63,393 bases of DNA, from IMG/VR virus record IMGVR_UViG_3300028197_000950, positions 1 through 63,393 of that record; one strand, written 5' to 3'. This DNA comes from a virus. Both the position numbers and the translations under genes were made by a program. The notes beneath the pieces are model-generated. The model was not told where the DNA came from. It did no database searches and saw only the letters and a program-made list of their open reading frames with translations. Positions 1 to 7,860 of the stretch are shown piece after piece (the stretch's first letter is position 1; every line of letters starts with the position of its first letter).

Positions 1-1
1 C

Positions 2-163
2 GGTTGTCCTCCAGGTAAAGGATACAATTACAAAGACTTAGCTAATATGCTAGAAAATATACACGACTACATAGGTCAGTATGCTACATTTACATACTTC
101 GAGCGAACTAAAGCAGGTAGTTACAGACATCCACATTACAAAGCAATAAGAAATTATGAGTGA
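2..163 (+). CDS. ATP-dependent DNA ligase, C-terminal end (partial)
   Basis: This is the last 53 codons of the ligase whose beginning lies at 62568-63393. The reading frame enters at base 2 with Gly-Cys-Pro-Pro and ends in TGA at 161-163. The first 143 bases are the same sequence as 63251-63393, so the gene is cut only by linearisation of a circular map. Joined across the circle the protein is about 281 residues. The stop overlaps the ATG of the next small gene at 156. Confidence 0.9.
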   Translation, partial: GCPPGKGYNYKDLANMLENIHDYIGQYATFTYFERTKAGSYRHPHYKAIRNYE

Positions 164-326
164 TTATGAAGCAACAGGTTTGGCAGAAGGTTTTATATCA
201 GCTGAATCAGAAGAACAAATAATAGATGCTTGGCAACATTTACACGACACTGGTCTTGCGTATAAACTGCAAGGCTCGTTTGGTAGAACTGCAAAACGTC
301 TATTAGAAGCAGGGATAATACAATGA
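156..326 (+). CDS. Small phage protein, DUF7417-like
   Basis: A 56-residue acidic protein whose ATG lies inside the ligase 3' end (8-nt overlap). The segment Leu-Ala-Glu-Gly-Phe, then DAWQHLHDTGLAYKLQGSFG, then a terminal RLLEAGII, matches a pattern I recall from very small proteins of many tailed phages (probably DUF7417). No enzymatic function is known to me. Its stop overlaps the next ATG, so it is translationally coupled in the ligase operon. Confidence 0.75.
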   Translation: MSDYEATGLAEGFISAESEEQIIDAWQHLHDTGLAYKLQGSFGRTAKRLLEAGIIQ

Positions 327-496
327 ACAATAACTGCAACTACTCGGGTCTTGCCTCTACAGAATCGTGGGGCAAGCCTACATGCGAGATGTGTAATAAA
401 ATTATGGAACAAGAAGATTACGATTTCTGCGATATATGTGGTAACTGTTTAGACGGTTACTATGACAATGTATTAACTAAATTTAAAGAAATATGA
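323..496 (+). CDS. Small Cys-rich putative zinc-finger protein
   Basis: 57 residues with seven cysteines, including CEMC near residue 25 and the cluster CDICGNC near residues 41-47. The paired CxxC motifs suggest one zinc-binding knuckle. It overlaps its neighbours at both ends by 4 nt (ATGA), typical of this operon. Function unknown; a small DNA-, RNA- or protein-binding factor is plausible. Confidence 0.7.
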   Translation: MNNNCNYSGLASTESWGKPTCEMCNKIMEQEDYDFCDICGNCLDGYYDNVLTKFKEI

Positions 497-612
497 GAAG
501 ATTAATATATGATATGTTTTATGCTGATGAGATCAGCGAAGACGTAGCTTACAAACTAATTGATAAGCTAAATAAAATAAGAGACAAAACTAAATATAGT
601 TGGGAAAGATGA
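493..612 (+). CDS. Hypothetical 39-residue protein
   Basis: Short charged ORF (MRRLIYDMFY...) starting inside the previous stop (ATGA) and ending inside the next start. Existence is supported mainly by the unbroken chain of overlapping starts and stops from 156 to 892. No recognisable domain. Confidence 0.55.
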   Translation: MRRLIYDMFYADEISEDVAYKLIDKLNKIRDKTKYSWER

Positions 613-779
613 AAGAAATGTTAAAAAAACGTAGATGTTTATCACATAGAAGATATGTAGAACATCGCATGGCACAGCTTCAAACTGAGATATTCAATGA
701 CGCTATGGCAACAGGAATAGTTAACTTAGAAAAAAGAAAACAATTATTAAAATATAGAACACATTTAAAAAACTTATGA
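609..779 (+). CDS. Hypothetical basic 56-residue protein
   Basis: Arg/Lys/His-rich peptide (starts MKEMLKKRRC) predicted mostly helical. It starts on ATGA overlap with the previous gene and ends on ATGA overlap with the next. No family recognised. Confidence 0.6.
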   Translation: MKEMLKKRRCLSHRRYVEHRMAQLQTEIFNDAMATGIVNLEKRKQLLKYRTHLKNL

Positions 780-892
780 CAAAAAAATTAGAACCAATAT
801 TTAATTCTTTTCAAGAATATATAGAAGCTGAAAATATGATATTTGAAACTCTAGAGGCTAGGGTGACACATGGTATTAAAGGTATAGAGTAG
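776..892 (+). CDS. Hypothetical 38-residue protein
   Basis: Last member of the chain of overlapping micro-genes; acidic and helical. Its 3' end contains the left arm of the GGTGACA inverted element described at 862-907, so coding and a putative operator overlap here. Confidence 0.5.
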   Translation: MTKKLEPIFNSFQEYIEAENMIFETLEARVTHGIKGIE

Positions 893-907
893 GGGGCAAA
901 TGTCACA
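862..907. promoter_or_regulatory. GGTGACA...TGTCAC imperfect palindrome at the HTH-gene start
   Basis: GGTGACA (862-868) and TGTCAC (901-906) form an inverted pair 32 bp apart, and the right arm is embedded in GGGGGCAAATGTCAC, which includes the start codon at 900. A closely similar layout occurs at 57081-57127, where the arms are 33 bp apart and the right side reads GGGGTAAATGTCACC. The position over a start codon suggests an operator or translational control site, perhaps autoregulatory for the HTH protein it precedes. That role is inference. Confidence 0.5.
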
Positions 908-1520
908 CCGTAATTTAAAATATTTAAACGATAATAGAATAATATATCGTAGGTATTCATCAGATATACCAACAACTTCTTTTAGTTGGGGTTGGTATTA
1001 TAAAGATGGTACTCATGGGTATTATGCTATGTTTAATAGTAAAGCTAAAATAACATCTATAAGATCTTTAAAATGGCATTTACTTACTTTATGGTATTTA
1101 AATCCTGATATGAATAAAGATAAATTTACTTTACTAGCTGAATACATATGCTATAAACAAAACGGGTTTATAACGTTTAGTGCAGGAACTAAATTAACTA
1201 CTAAAATAATTAAAGATGTTTATAAACAAGATCTTGAAAACCCTCCAAAAAATAGACTACGTAAGATAGTATTTAAAGACTCATCTGGTTTAACTACTAT
1301 TGAAAAATTACAAATAGTAGGTAAAATAATAGGTCAAGCTAAAGGTATTAAAGAAGATGACATTTATGAAGCTATGCTGTATTTACACGAGCAAGGTAAA
1401 ATAACTGTCAGTAAATTAGCTAAAGCTTTAAATTGTACTAATAGAACAATATACAGGCACATGGGAAAAGAACTAAAACTAGAAAAACAACTATTAAATA
1501 AAGAAAATGAAAAAATATAA
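900..1520 (+). CDS. DNA-binding HTH protein (putative regulator or replication initiator)
   Basis: 206 residues. The C-terminal third (about residues 155-195) reads as a helix-turn-helix: an acidic helix, then ITVSKLAKALNCTNRTIYRH, typical of a turn and recognition helix. The N-terminal two thirds are aromatic-rich and unassigned. ATG at 900 is preceded by GGGGGCAAA, one of the few starts here with a purine-rich leader, and sits inside a palindrome shared with the noncoding region near 57.1 kb. It overlaps the sigma-like gene by 14 nt, so the two are coupled. A regulator of early genes or an initiator binding both palindromes is an inference. Confidence 0.6.
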   Translation: MSHRNLKYLNDNRIIYRRYSSDIPTTSFSWGWYYKDGTHGYYAMFNSKAKITSIRSLKWHLLTLWYLNPDMNKDKFTLLAEYICYKQNGFITFSAGTKLTTKIIKDVYKQDLENPPKNRLRKIVFKDSSGLTTIEKLQIVGKIIGQAKGIKEDDIYEAMLYLHEQGKITVSKLAKALNCTNRTIYRHMGKELKLEKQLLNKENEKI

Positions 1521-2262
1521 TGTAAAAAACTACGTTAGATATAAAGAAGACGTAAAAAGAGCAATAAAATCAATACCTAGCAAAAGATTTATAGATTATA
1601 CACCTGAAGAGCTTAAAATAGTGTTTTTACCTTTAGTAGAGAATATAGGTAGAAAGTTTGCTACATCACAAGAGGCGTCAGGAGTTATGTCTATTAATGA
1701 TATAATACAAGAAGGTAGTCTTCAGTTATGTAAAGCTGTAGATAAAATAGATAGATTAAGATTAATGCAATCTGAAGATATTGAAATGACTTTAAAATCT
1801 TTTTTAGCAAAAAGAATTAGAGGTGGTATAAGAAGAGCTGTTGATACCAATAGAGGTACAATGCGTATACCAGAACATAAACTTAACGAAATACGTAAAG
1901 ATGGAGGAAAAGATAAAAAGATGGTAGCTATGTTCTTTAATAGTATATTTTTAAGTATCGATGCCAACCCTAACGATGAAGATATGGTATATCAAATACC
2001 TGATAAATCAGATCCTTATAATGAAACTTTATTAAACTCTTATATCATGAGTTTACTAAGTAAACATCTTGAGTGGAACGAAATGCTAGTTCTAAGCAAG
2101 AGTTATGGTTTAGATGGACCTAAATGGTCAGCAAATGAAATAGCAACAGCATTAGAGCTTAAAGGCGTATCTGCATATGTAAGAGTATCAGAGCTTAAAA
2201 AGCAAGCTGTACAAAAACTAATAGACAACGTAGATCACTCGCAAGTGCTTGACTACCTGTAA
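1507..2262 (+). CDS. Sigma-70-like RNA polymerase sigma factor
   Basis: 251 residues. Around residues 63-85 the segment SINDIIQEGSLQLCKAVDKI matches the DLIQEG core-binding helix of sigma region 2. It is followed by IRGGIRRAVDTN and a MRIPEHKLNEI motif, comparable with region 2.4/3 (IRQAI... and RIPVH) of sigma-70 proteins. The C-terminus (about 195-245) resembles region 4 with a short HTH (WSANEIATALEL). No phage RNA polymerase was found, so this protein probably redirects host RNA polymerase to phage promoters, possibly the repeated TACAAACTAAATACGA elements. The link to those elements is inference. Confidence 0.8.
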   Translation: MKKYNVKNYVRYKEDVKRAIKSIPSKRFIDYTPEELKIVFLPLVENIGRKFATSQEASGVMSINDIIQEGSLQLCKAVDKIDRLRLMQSEDIEMTLKSFLAKRIRGGIRRAVDTNRGTMRIPEHKLNEIRKDGGKDKKMVAMFFNSIFLSIDANPNDEDMVYQIPDKSDPYNETLLNSYIMSLLSKHLEWNEMLVLSKSYGLDGPKWSANEIATALELKGVSAYVRVSELKKQAVQKLIDNVDHSQVLDYL

Positions 2263-2292
2263 ATTATAATATAAACATGTAATTATAACTAT

Positions 2293-2847
2293 ATGACAAT
2301 ATACCAAAAATTAACCCAAATTCAAACAAAGTTTAAATCGAAGAAGAGTAGATTTAACTCATTCGGTAAGTACTATTTCAGGTCTGCCGAAGATATCCTA
2401 GAAGCTACAAAACCCTTTTTAAAGGAGCTAGACGTTGCAGTAACGATCACTGAAGAATTAATATCTTTTGATCCTGCTGTACTAAAAGTAACAGCTAAAA
2501 TTATGAATGGCGAAGCCGACGCAGGCTTAGGCTCTCATAAACATGCTGAAGCTGTAGCTATCGTAGGTGTTGACTTAGATCAGAAAGGTATGCAAATGCC
2601 ACAACGTTACGGTGCAGCTAGTTCTTACGGTAAGAAATATGCACTAGGTAATTTGTTTTTAATAGATGATACACAAGATGCAGATGCAACTAATAGTCAT
2701 GATAAAAAGCAAGCTACAAAAATAGCTATATCAGCTGTACAACTACAAAAAGCTAAAGAATATATAAAGTCTGGCGGTAAAGTTGAAGCAATAAAAGCTA
2801 AATATAAATTAACAAAAGAAGTAGAACAAGAGTTAACTACATTATGA
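2293..2847 (+). CDS. ERF-family single-strand annealing protein
   Basis: 184 residues. It begins with a helix and the KYYFRSAEDILEATKPFLKE motif, and in the middle carries QRYGAASSYGKKYALGNLFL followed by a DDTQDAD acidic end. These are hallmark segments of the ERF single-strand annealing family (P22 Erf type). Such proteins anneal single strands during phage recombination and genome circularisation. Gene context supports this: exonuclease and SSB follow with almost no spacing, giving a complete annealing module. The ATG follows an A/T-only leader without Shine-Dalgarno. Confidence 0.92.
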   Translation: MTIYQKLTQIQTKFKSKKSRFNSFGKYYFRSAEDILEATKPFLKELDVAVTITEELISFDPAVLKVTAKIMNGEADAGLGSHKHAEAVAIVGVDLDQKGMQMPQRYGAASSYGKKYALGNLFLIDDTQDADATNSHDKKQATKIAISAVQLQKAKEYIKSGGKVEAIKAKYKLTKEVEQELTTL

Positions 2848-3578
2848 AAAACAAAAAAGAAGTACTAGAGAGGCTAAAGAACGATGAGGATTACTATGGT
2901 GCGTTTGGCAAACAGTTTATATCTAATTCAGATATAAGAACGTTAATGACAAACCCACTAGGTTTTAAAGAACCATCGGCTCAAGCTCCTCACTTTCTTA
3001 TTGGTGGTTACTTTCATACTGCAATACTAGAGCCTGAAAAAATAAAGAACTTCAAAATAGTTGAAGCTACGTCGCGTAATACAAAACTTTACAAAGAAAT
3101 AACGAACGGAGAAGTTTGTTTATTACAGCACGAAGTTGATAAGACAGAAGCTTTAGTTGATAAGATGATGAATAATACAATATGCAGAGATCTTATTCAT
3201 ACTGAAGGTAATGATTTTGAAGTTCCAGGCGTTACCGAAGTTTACGGTAATATGTGGAAAGGTAAAGCAGATATTGTTAACCACAAAGAAAAGCTAGTTG
3301 TTGATCTTAAAACTACATCAGACTTAGAGAAGTTTCATTGGTCAGCTAAGAAATACAACTACGATAGTCAAGCTTACATATACAGTCAATTATTTGGCTA
3401 TGATATGTTATTTATAGCTATCGACAAAAACACAGGTCAAATTGGTATATTCGACTGTTCACAGGATTTTTATAAGACTGGAGCAGATAAAGCTGAAAAA
3501 GCTTCTGAAATATATGATTTGTTTTATAAGAACGAAGACTTTGACCCTAATAATTACTTTATAAATAAAACCCTATAA
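2844..3578 (+). CDS. PD-(D/E)XK exonuclease (RecE/Exo VIII-like)
   Basis: 244 residues, starting by ATGA overlap with the ERF gene. The central segment contains GKADIVN, then VVDLKTTSDLEKFHWSA and YDSQAYIYSQLFGYDML. These are motifs of the PDDEXK_1 exonuclease family: catalytic Asp before the strand, D-x-K in DLKTT, and a downstream Q-A-x-x-Y helix. The role is 5'-3' resection making single strands for the ERF protein. Length is within the usual range for this family. It could also be described as Cas4/RecB-like. Confidence 0.88.
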   Translation: MKNKKEVLERLKNDEDYYGAFGKQFISNSDIRTLMTNPLGFKEPSAQAPHFLIGGYFHTAILEPEKIKNFKIVEATSRNTKLYKEITNGEVCLLQHEVDKTEALVDKMMNNTICRDLIHTEGNDFEVPGVTEVYGNMWKGKADIVNHKEKLVVDLKTTSDLEKFHWSAKKYNYDSQAYIYSQLFGYDMLFIAIDKNTGQIGIFDCSQDFYKTGADKAEKASEIYDLFYKNEDFDPNNYFINKTL

Positions 3579-3579
3579 T

Positions 3580-3894
3580 ATGGCAGGAATAATAAAAGCA
3601 AGTATCAATTTAAATGCAATTGATAAATCAAAAATAATCGAAGGCAAGAAAGGTAAATACCTACCTATTACGATTACAGTAAATGATGAACCAGATCAGT
3701 TTGGTAATCAAGGCCCTGTTATAATCGATCAGTCTAAAGAAGAAAGAGAAGCTAAGATAGCTAAGACCTATCTTGGAAATTGTAAGGTAGTATGGACAAA
3801 CGGTGTTTTTCCAGACAAATTACCTTATGAAGGTGGTGGGCAAGCTCCAGCGCCTAAAGCACAGCCAAAAGTAGAATCAGATCTACCATTTTAA
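3580..3894 (+). CDS. Single-stranded DNA-binding protein-like
   Basis: 104 residues with a beta-rich N-terminal part and a Gly/Pro/Ala-rich linker. The acidic tail ESDLPF is the form of the bacterial SSB C-terminal peptide (DDDIPF), which binds partner proteins. Context between recombination exonuclease and primase-helicase agrees. It begins 1 nt after the previous stop. The fold itself is too divergent to assign by eye. Confidence 0.75.
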   Translation: MAGIIKASINLNAIDKSKIIEGKKGKYLPITITVNDEPDQFGNQGPVIIDQSKEEREAKIAKTYLGNCKVVWTNGVFPDKLPYEGGGQAPAPKAQPKVESDLPF

Positions 3895-3907
3895 TTAAAT
3901 TCAATTA

Positions 3908-5617
3908 ATGCAAGTTGAAGAAGTAGAAATAAACGGATTCTTAATTGAATCATTTAATCAGCACGGCTTAGACGTAGGTAAAACGCAGGGGATTTGTCCC
4001 CTGTGTTCTATTGATAGGAAACCTGAGAATAAGAAAGCCAAGTGTTCTTCTTATGATTGGGAACGTGGTATCGGTACTTGCCATAATTGTGATAAGTCTT
4101 ACCAGTTACATACATTTAAGCGTAAAGGCAAAGCTGAGCGTGACTATGTAATACCTGAAGTTAAACACAAACCAGTTGAATCAAAAGTAGTTGATTGGTT
4201 TAAAACAAGAGGTATATCTAAACAAACCTTAGATGAGGTTGGTGTAGGTGAAGGTAAAGAGTTTATGCCACAAACAGGCAAACCTGAGAATACTATTCAG
4301 TTTAATTATTATGTAGGTGGAAACCTAACTAATGTTAAATATAGAGATGGACGTAAGAACTTTAAGCTATATAAGGGAGCGGAAAAAGTATTTTACAATA
4401 TAGATAACACTGTAGGACATGATACATGTATTATAGTTGAAGGCGAAATGGATGTGTTAGCATTACACGAAGCTGGTATTACGAATGCTATATCAGTTCC
4501 AAATGGTGCTACATTAAATAGCAATAACTTAGATTACTTAGATAATTGTATTGATTACTTTGATGACAAAGAAAAGATAATCATTGCGGTAGATAATGAT
4601 CCACCAGGTTTAGCCTTACAGTCAGAGCTTGTAAGACGTCTTGGTGCTGAAGTTTGTTATCTAGCATCATTTGACGACTGTAAAGATGCTAATGAATATC
4701 TAATGAAATACAGTGCGCTAGAACTAAAGTCTAGAGTCTTAGACGCAAGACCTGTGCCATTAGAAAACGTTACAACATTTAAAGACATTGAAGATGAAGT
4801 CACAGACTTTGTTCGTAATGGTTTTAAACGTGGCTTTCAAATTGGTTTACCTAATTTTGATAATATCTTTTCTACATACACTAAACAGTTTATAACTGTT
4901 ACAGGTATACCTAGTTCAGGTAAGTCAGATTTTGTAGATCAAATGGTTGTAGGTTATAATAAAGAGTATGAGTGGAAGACGGCATTTGCATCTCCTGAAA
5001 ATGCTCCTACGTTTTTACATGCACATAAACTTATGCGTAAAGTCTGGGGTGACATGCCTAATAAAGGCGATATTGGAGGAGACAAATGGAATCAGGTAGC
5101 TGATCATGTTAATAAGAACTTTTTCTTTATTGATATGGAACGTTATACTCTTGAATCTGTTTTACGTAAAGGCGCTGAGCTAGTTAAACGTAAAGGTATT
5201 AAGTGTTTAGTTATTGATCCATATAATAAGGTTAGAGACGTCGATTCACATACTGAAGACGTTAACCGATACACAATGGAATACTTAACTAAGATTGAAA
5301 CCTTTGCTAAGAAATATGATGTACTAGTATTTATAGTAGCACATCCTACTAAAATGTATAAGACACAAGATGGTAAGATTGAAGAACCAACTATGTATAA
5401 CATTAAAGGTGGTGGTGAATGGTACGATGCTAGTTATCATGGTTTACTTGTTCATCGTGACTATGACGCTAAAACAACTAAAGTTAAAGTACTTAAATGT
5501 AAGTTTCAAAACTTAGGTGAAAACGGAGCTGAAGCTCATTTTACTTGGGAACCTAGATCAGGTTGTTTTGTACCTCATGATGTACCTGACTTAGATGAAG
5601 CTATGCCATGGGAGTAG
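3908..5617 (+). CDS. Primase-helicase (T7 gp4-like)
   Basis: 569 residues in three parts. The N-terminal zinc-binding primase module has CPLC at residues 30-33 and a second Cys pair ending in TCHNC near residues 57-61. A TOPRIM domain follows with VEGEMDVLALHEAG and later AVDNDPPG. A RecA-like helicase has Walker A GIPSSGKSD near residue 340, KCLVIDPYN as a Walker B-like strand and an AHPTK segment. The protein primes lagging strands and unwinds the fork. Unlike T7, no DNA polymerase gene accompanies it, so it presumably works with the host replisome. Confidence 0.93.
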   Translation: MQVEEVEINGFLIESFNQHGLDVGKTQGICPLCSIDRKPENKKAKCSSYDWERGIGTCHNCDKSYQLHTFKRKGKAERDYVIPEVKHKPVESKVVDWFKTRGISKQTLDEVGVGEGKEFMPQTGKPENTIQFNYYVGGNLTNVKYRDGRKNFKLYKGAEKVFYNIDNTVGHDTCIIVEGEMDVLALHEAGITNAISVPNGATLNSNNLDYLDNCIDYFDDKEKIIIAVDNDPPGLALQSELVRRLGAEVCYLASFDDCKDANEYLMKYSALELKSRVLDARPVPLENVTTFKDIEDEVTDFVRNGFKRGFQIGLPNFDNIFSTYTKQFITVTGIPSSGKSDFVDQMVVGYNKEYEWKTAFASPENAPTFLHAHKLMRKVWGDMPNKGDIGGDKWNQVADHVNKNFFFIDMERYTLESVLRKGAELVKRKGIKCLVIDPYNKVRDVDSHTEDVNRYTMEYLTKIETFAKKYDVLVFIVAHPTKMYKTQDGKIEEPTMYNIKGGGEWYDASYHGLLVHRDYDAKTTKVKVLKCKFQNLGENGAEAHFTWEPRSGCFVPHDVPDLDEAMPWE

Positions 5618-5796
5618 AATTAGTTAAAGGGGTTGATTACGATTATGTATATTCTATAAAAGCTAATAACGTTATTTATAAAACATATACTAAAGACACT
5701 GTTGATATGTATGAGGCTATATTAGATAAGTTTAATATAAAATATAAAACAACTTATGATAAAGACAGTAAATTGGAAACCACCACCGTGGAGTAA
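5608..5796 (+). CDS. Hypothetical 62-residue protein
   Basis: Tyr/Lys/Asp-rich small protein (MGVELVKGVDYD...) starting within the last codons of the primase-helicase gene (10-nt overlap). No family recognised. Its 3' end overlaps the following gene by 41 nt in another frame, an unusually large overlap for this genome. Confidence 0.6.
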   Translation: MGVELVKGVDYDYVYSIKANNVIYKTYTKDTVDMYEAILDKFNIKYKTTYDKDSKLETTTVE

Positions 5797-6007
5797 AGAG
5801 TATAGAAAAATATATTCTTGGTGTTTAAAACACGGAATAAAAATATACCCTGTAGCTACTGCTAAAGGAGAAAAAAATAAGAACTGTTATATAGAAGTAA
5901 GTGTAAATGGTAAAACAACGTTATCGCCTAAGCATTATGGTGTTAGTGAATTATGGCCTAAAATATTTGAGTTATATAAGTTTTATTATGACAAACGTAC
6001 AAACTAA
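5756..6007 (+). CDS. Hypothetical 83-residue protein
   Basis: Basic protein with a Pro-rich start (KPPPWSKEYRKIYSWCLKHG) and a Trp/Tyr-rich C-terminus (ELWPKIFELYKFYYDKR). The pattern recalls small uncharacterised proteins of marine phages, but no function is known to me. No alternative ATG lies closer to the previous stop. Its last codons overlap the repeated promoter element that serves the next gene. Confidence 0.65.
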   Translation: MIKTVNWKPPPWSKEYRKIYSWCLKHGIKIYPVATAKGEKNKNCYIEVSVNGKTTLSPKHYGVSELWPKIFELYKFYYDKRTN

Positions 6008-6029
6008 ATACGATAAAGTTTAGATAATA
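5998..6029 (+). promoter_or_regulatory. Phage promoter element P1
   Basis: TACAAACTAAATACGA (5998-6013), then 9 bases, then GATAATA (6023-6029). It is the only copy outside the 57-62 kb cluster. The A of the downstream ATG (6035) is 7 nt after GATAAT, where +1 would fall. Confidence 0.75.
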
Positions 6030-6034
6030 TAAAT

Positions 6035-6721
6035 ATGATAGAAAATAAATTTAAAAATGCTAGTGAAGCTTTTGACTTTTATTATGGTACAATACCATAT
6101 GAAGGCAAAAACTTTGGTAATACTAAAGCTATGTTTAACCAGGGTTTTACTATACTAAACCCAGTTGATCGCATAATAACTAATGAAGCTAGAAACTTTA
6201 ATATTGAATATGCAGAAGCTGAATGGCAATGGTATTTATCAGGTGATCCATCTACAGCTAAACTTGGTGAAATATATGGTAAGATACCTAAAATATGGCA
6301 AGACATGGCTGATGGCAATGGTAGAGTTAATTCTAACTATGGTTATCAATGGGAAAGAGGTTATCAACTAGATAAAGTTGTAGCTATGTTAAAAGAAAAT
6401 CCTGATACAAGACAAGCGTGTGTGTCTATATATGATGGTAAGGAAATGAACAGATACAGGCACGATACACCTTGTACTTACGCTGTACAGTTTACAGTTG
6501 TAGATAACAAGCTTGATATGTGTGTTACGATGCGTTCTAATGATCTCTGGTTCGGTTTCTGTAATGATCAATATCAATTCAGTAAACTGCAAGAGATGGT
6601 CTCAGAACGTACAGGATATAATATTGGTGTGTATTATCATTTTGCACATAACCTACATATCTATGACGATCAGTTACCAGAACAAAATACACTAACATCT
6701 AGAGCTAAACAATATGGATAA
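6035..6721 (+). CDS. Thymidylate synthase / dCMP hydroxymethylase-family enzyme
   Basis: 228 residues. Family motifs: NYGYQWERG, phosphate-binding NPDTRQACVS, catalytic Cys147 in DTPCTYAVQF, MRSNDLWFG and terminal YYHFAHNLHIYDDQ. The residue after FCN is Asp178, where thymidylate synthases have the Asn that selects dUMP. In T4 dCMP hydroxymethylase the equivalent is Asp179. The enzyme is therefore a better candidate for acting on dCMP than on dUMP. That would give hydroxymethyl-dCMP, but no dedicated kinase or glucosyltransferase is visible, so substrate choice is inference. It is the first gene behind promoter P1, leading a nucleotide-metabolism operon. Confidence 0.88.
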   Translation: MIENKFKNASEAFDFYYGTIPYEGKNFGNTKAMFNQGFTILNPVDRIITNEARNFNIEYAEAEWQWYLSGDPSTAKLGEIYGKIPKIWQDMADGNGRVNSNYGYQWERGYQLDKVVAMLKENPDTRQACVSIYDGKEMNRYRHDTPCTYAVQFTVVDNKLDMCVTMRSNDLWFGFCNDQYQFSKLQEMVSERTGYNIGVYYHFAHNLHIYDDQLPEQNTLTSRAKQYG

Positions 6722-7577
6722 AATAAATTATTATTTATACCATATACCGGGTAAAAAAATAGGTGTTACACGTGATCTTATAAGCAGAGTCGTAGAACAA
6801 CAAGGTTACGACTTAGACGAAGTAGAAGTTCTAGAGCAAAGTACAGATATAAATTATATATCTGACCGCGAGTTAGAACTTCAATTGTCTCACGGCTATA
6901 GGGTTGACAGGCAAAAATACAAAGACTTATATATAAACCAAAAACCAAAATCAAATAATATGAATATAAATGCAACCGAACAAACCTCAACATTCCCTTG
7001 TCCAGTATCTAAACTTAAAGGTAGATTAATGGATAATATGGGTATGACATGGTTAACGTCTCACGGTAAGTTTGAGATTAATATGGATACAATAGCTTGG
7101 ATAATGAAAAATGCAACTACTTCTATGTATACAACTGAAAGATGTTATATATATAATAAGTCTTTTGCTAAGTATTTTAAAACAATTGAGTTTCCTTTTG
7201 GTGATGATGCTTATCAAGCTTATCATGATACTTTAACTGAAAGAGTTAAGCCAAGTAATGGTAAAGCTAAATTAAATACAGATGCTAGGTTTCAGTTAAT
7301 AAGGGACTGGGCTGGCGCAAGAGGTTTATATAGTAAAGGCGATACTAAAACTCAGTTCTGTAAGCTAATGGAAGAAGCTGGCGAACTAGGTAGAGCTATA
7401 CTAAAAGATGATAACCCTGAATTTAGAGATGCTATCGGTGATATGGTTGTAGTTCTTACAAATCTAGCTCATATGGGCGGAACAACTATTGAAGACTGTA
7501 TAGATGAAGCTTACGATGTTATTTCTAAGAGAACTGGTAAAATGGTTAACGGAACATTTGTTAAAGATGAAAAGTAA
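6714..7577 (+). CDS. MazG-type NTP pyrophosphohydrolase with GIY-YIG-like N-terminus
   Basis: 287 residues. The C-terminal about 80 residues carry the MazG signature: CKLMEEAGELGRAI followed by FRDAIGDMVVVLTNLA, giving the EExxE and ExxD-type metal ligands. The N-terminal about 70 residues (YYLYHIPGKKIGVTRDLISR, later SHGYRVD) resemble a minimal GIY-YIG-like module that I recall from other phage proteins; catalytic competence is not clear. The middle is unassigned. It would hydrolyse dNTPs or alarmones to shape nucleotide pools. It overlaps the previous stop by 8 nt. Confidence 0.8.
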   Translation: MDKINYYLYHIPGKKIGVTRDLISRVVEQQGYDLDEVEVLEQSTDINYISDRELELQLSHGYRVDRQKYKDLYINQKPKSNNMNINATEQTSTFPCPVSKLKGRLMDNMGMTWLTSHGKFEINMDTIAWIMKNATTSMYTTERCYIYNKSFAKYFKTIEFPFGDDAYQAYHDTLTERVKPSNGKAKLNTDARFQLIRDWAGARGLYSKGDTKTQFCKLMEEAGELGRAILKDDNPEFRDAIGDMVVVLTNLAHMGGTTIEDCIDEAYDVISKRTGKMVNGTFVKDEK

Positions 7578-7860
7578 GACTATTAAATTCAGAGATCCAG
7601 TCGTTGAGAACGTCGTGGATAAGTTTGTATCAAGATCTGATGTTGGCTTTGCTAAGTATGGTCAGTCAATGCACAATGAAAGAACAACCAAACAAAAGGA
7701 TCTAGCAGGTTATCTTAATGATATACAAGAAGAGCTTATGGATGCTATACTATATATTCAAGCTGCACGTGAAGAACTAGCAGAACAAGAAGATCTAAAT
7801 ATATTAAGTGTTAACTCTCCTCTACCAGGTGAAGAACTAGAATATGGTTCGCCGGTATAG
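7567..7860 (+). CDS. MazG-like helical protein (putative nucleotide pyrophosphohydrolase)
   Basis: 97 residues from ATG 7567, chosen because the protein then begins directly at the conserved-looking part (DPVVENVVDKFVSRSDVGF) and overlaps the MazG gene by 11 nt; an upstream ATG at 7504 would add a segment antiparallel to MazG coding. The KYGQSMHNE and DIQEELMDAILYIQAA segments resemble small all-alpha MazG-like proteins of phages. It may work with, or as a variant of, the MazG gene just upstream. Confidence 0.7.
   Translation: MKSKTIKFRDPVVENVVDKFVSRSDVGFAKYGQSMHNERTTKQKDLAGYLNDIQEELMDAILYIQAAREELAEQEDLNILSVNSPLPGEELEYGSPV

Noticed and set aside
1-143. Direct terminal repeat used for packaging
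   Set aside because: It lies within a single gene that is continuous over the join and has mismatches, so it is more likely assembly overlap or mixed genomes than a genuine terminal repeat.
515-540. CTGATGA with a later GAA in the 493-612 gene, possible second hammerhead
   Set aside because: No stem II or stem III can be formed at the right places; the bases encode Ala-Asp-Glu-Ile-Ser-Glu.
5143-5403. Minus-strand frame of 86 codons in the primase-helicase gene
   Set aside because: Mirror frame of a strongly supported gene, no start context and unlike neighbours.
7504-7566. Upstream extension of the MazG-like gene
   Set aside because: This part lies in the MazG gene in another frame and is not similar to the rest of the family pattern; ATG 7567 gives the normal overlap.
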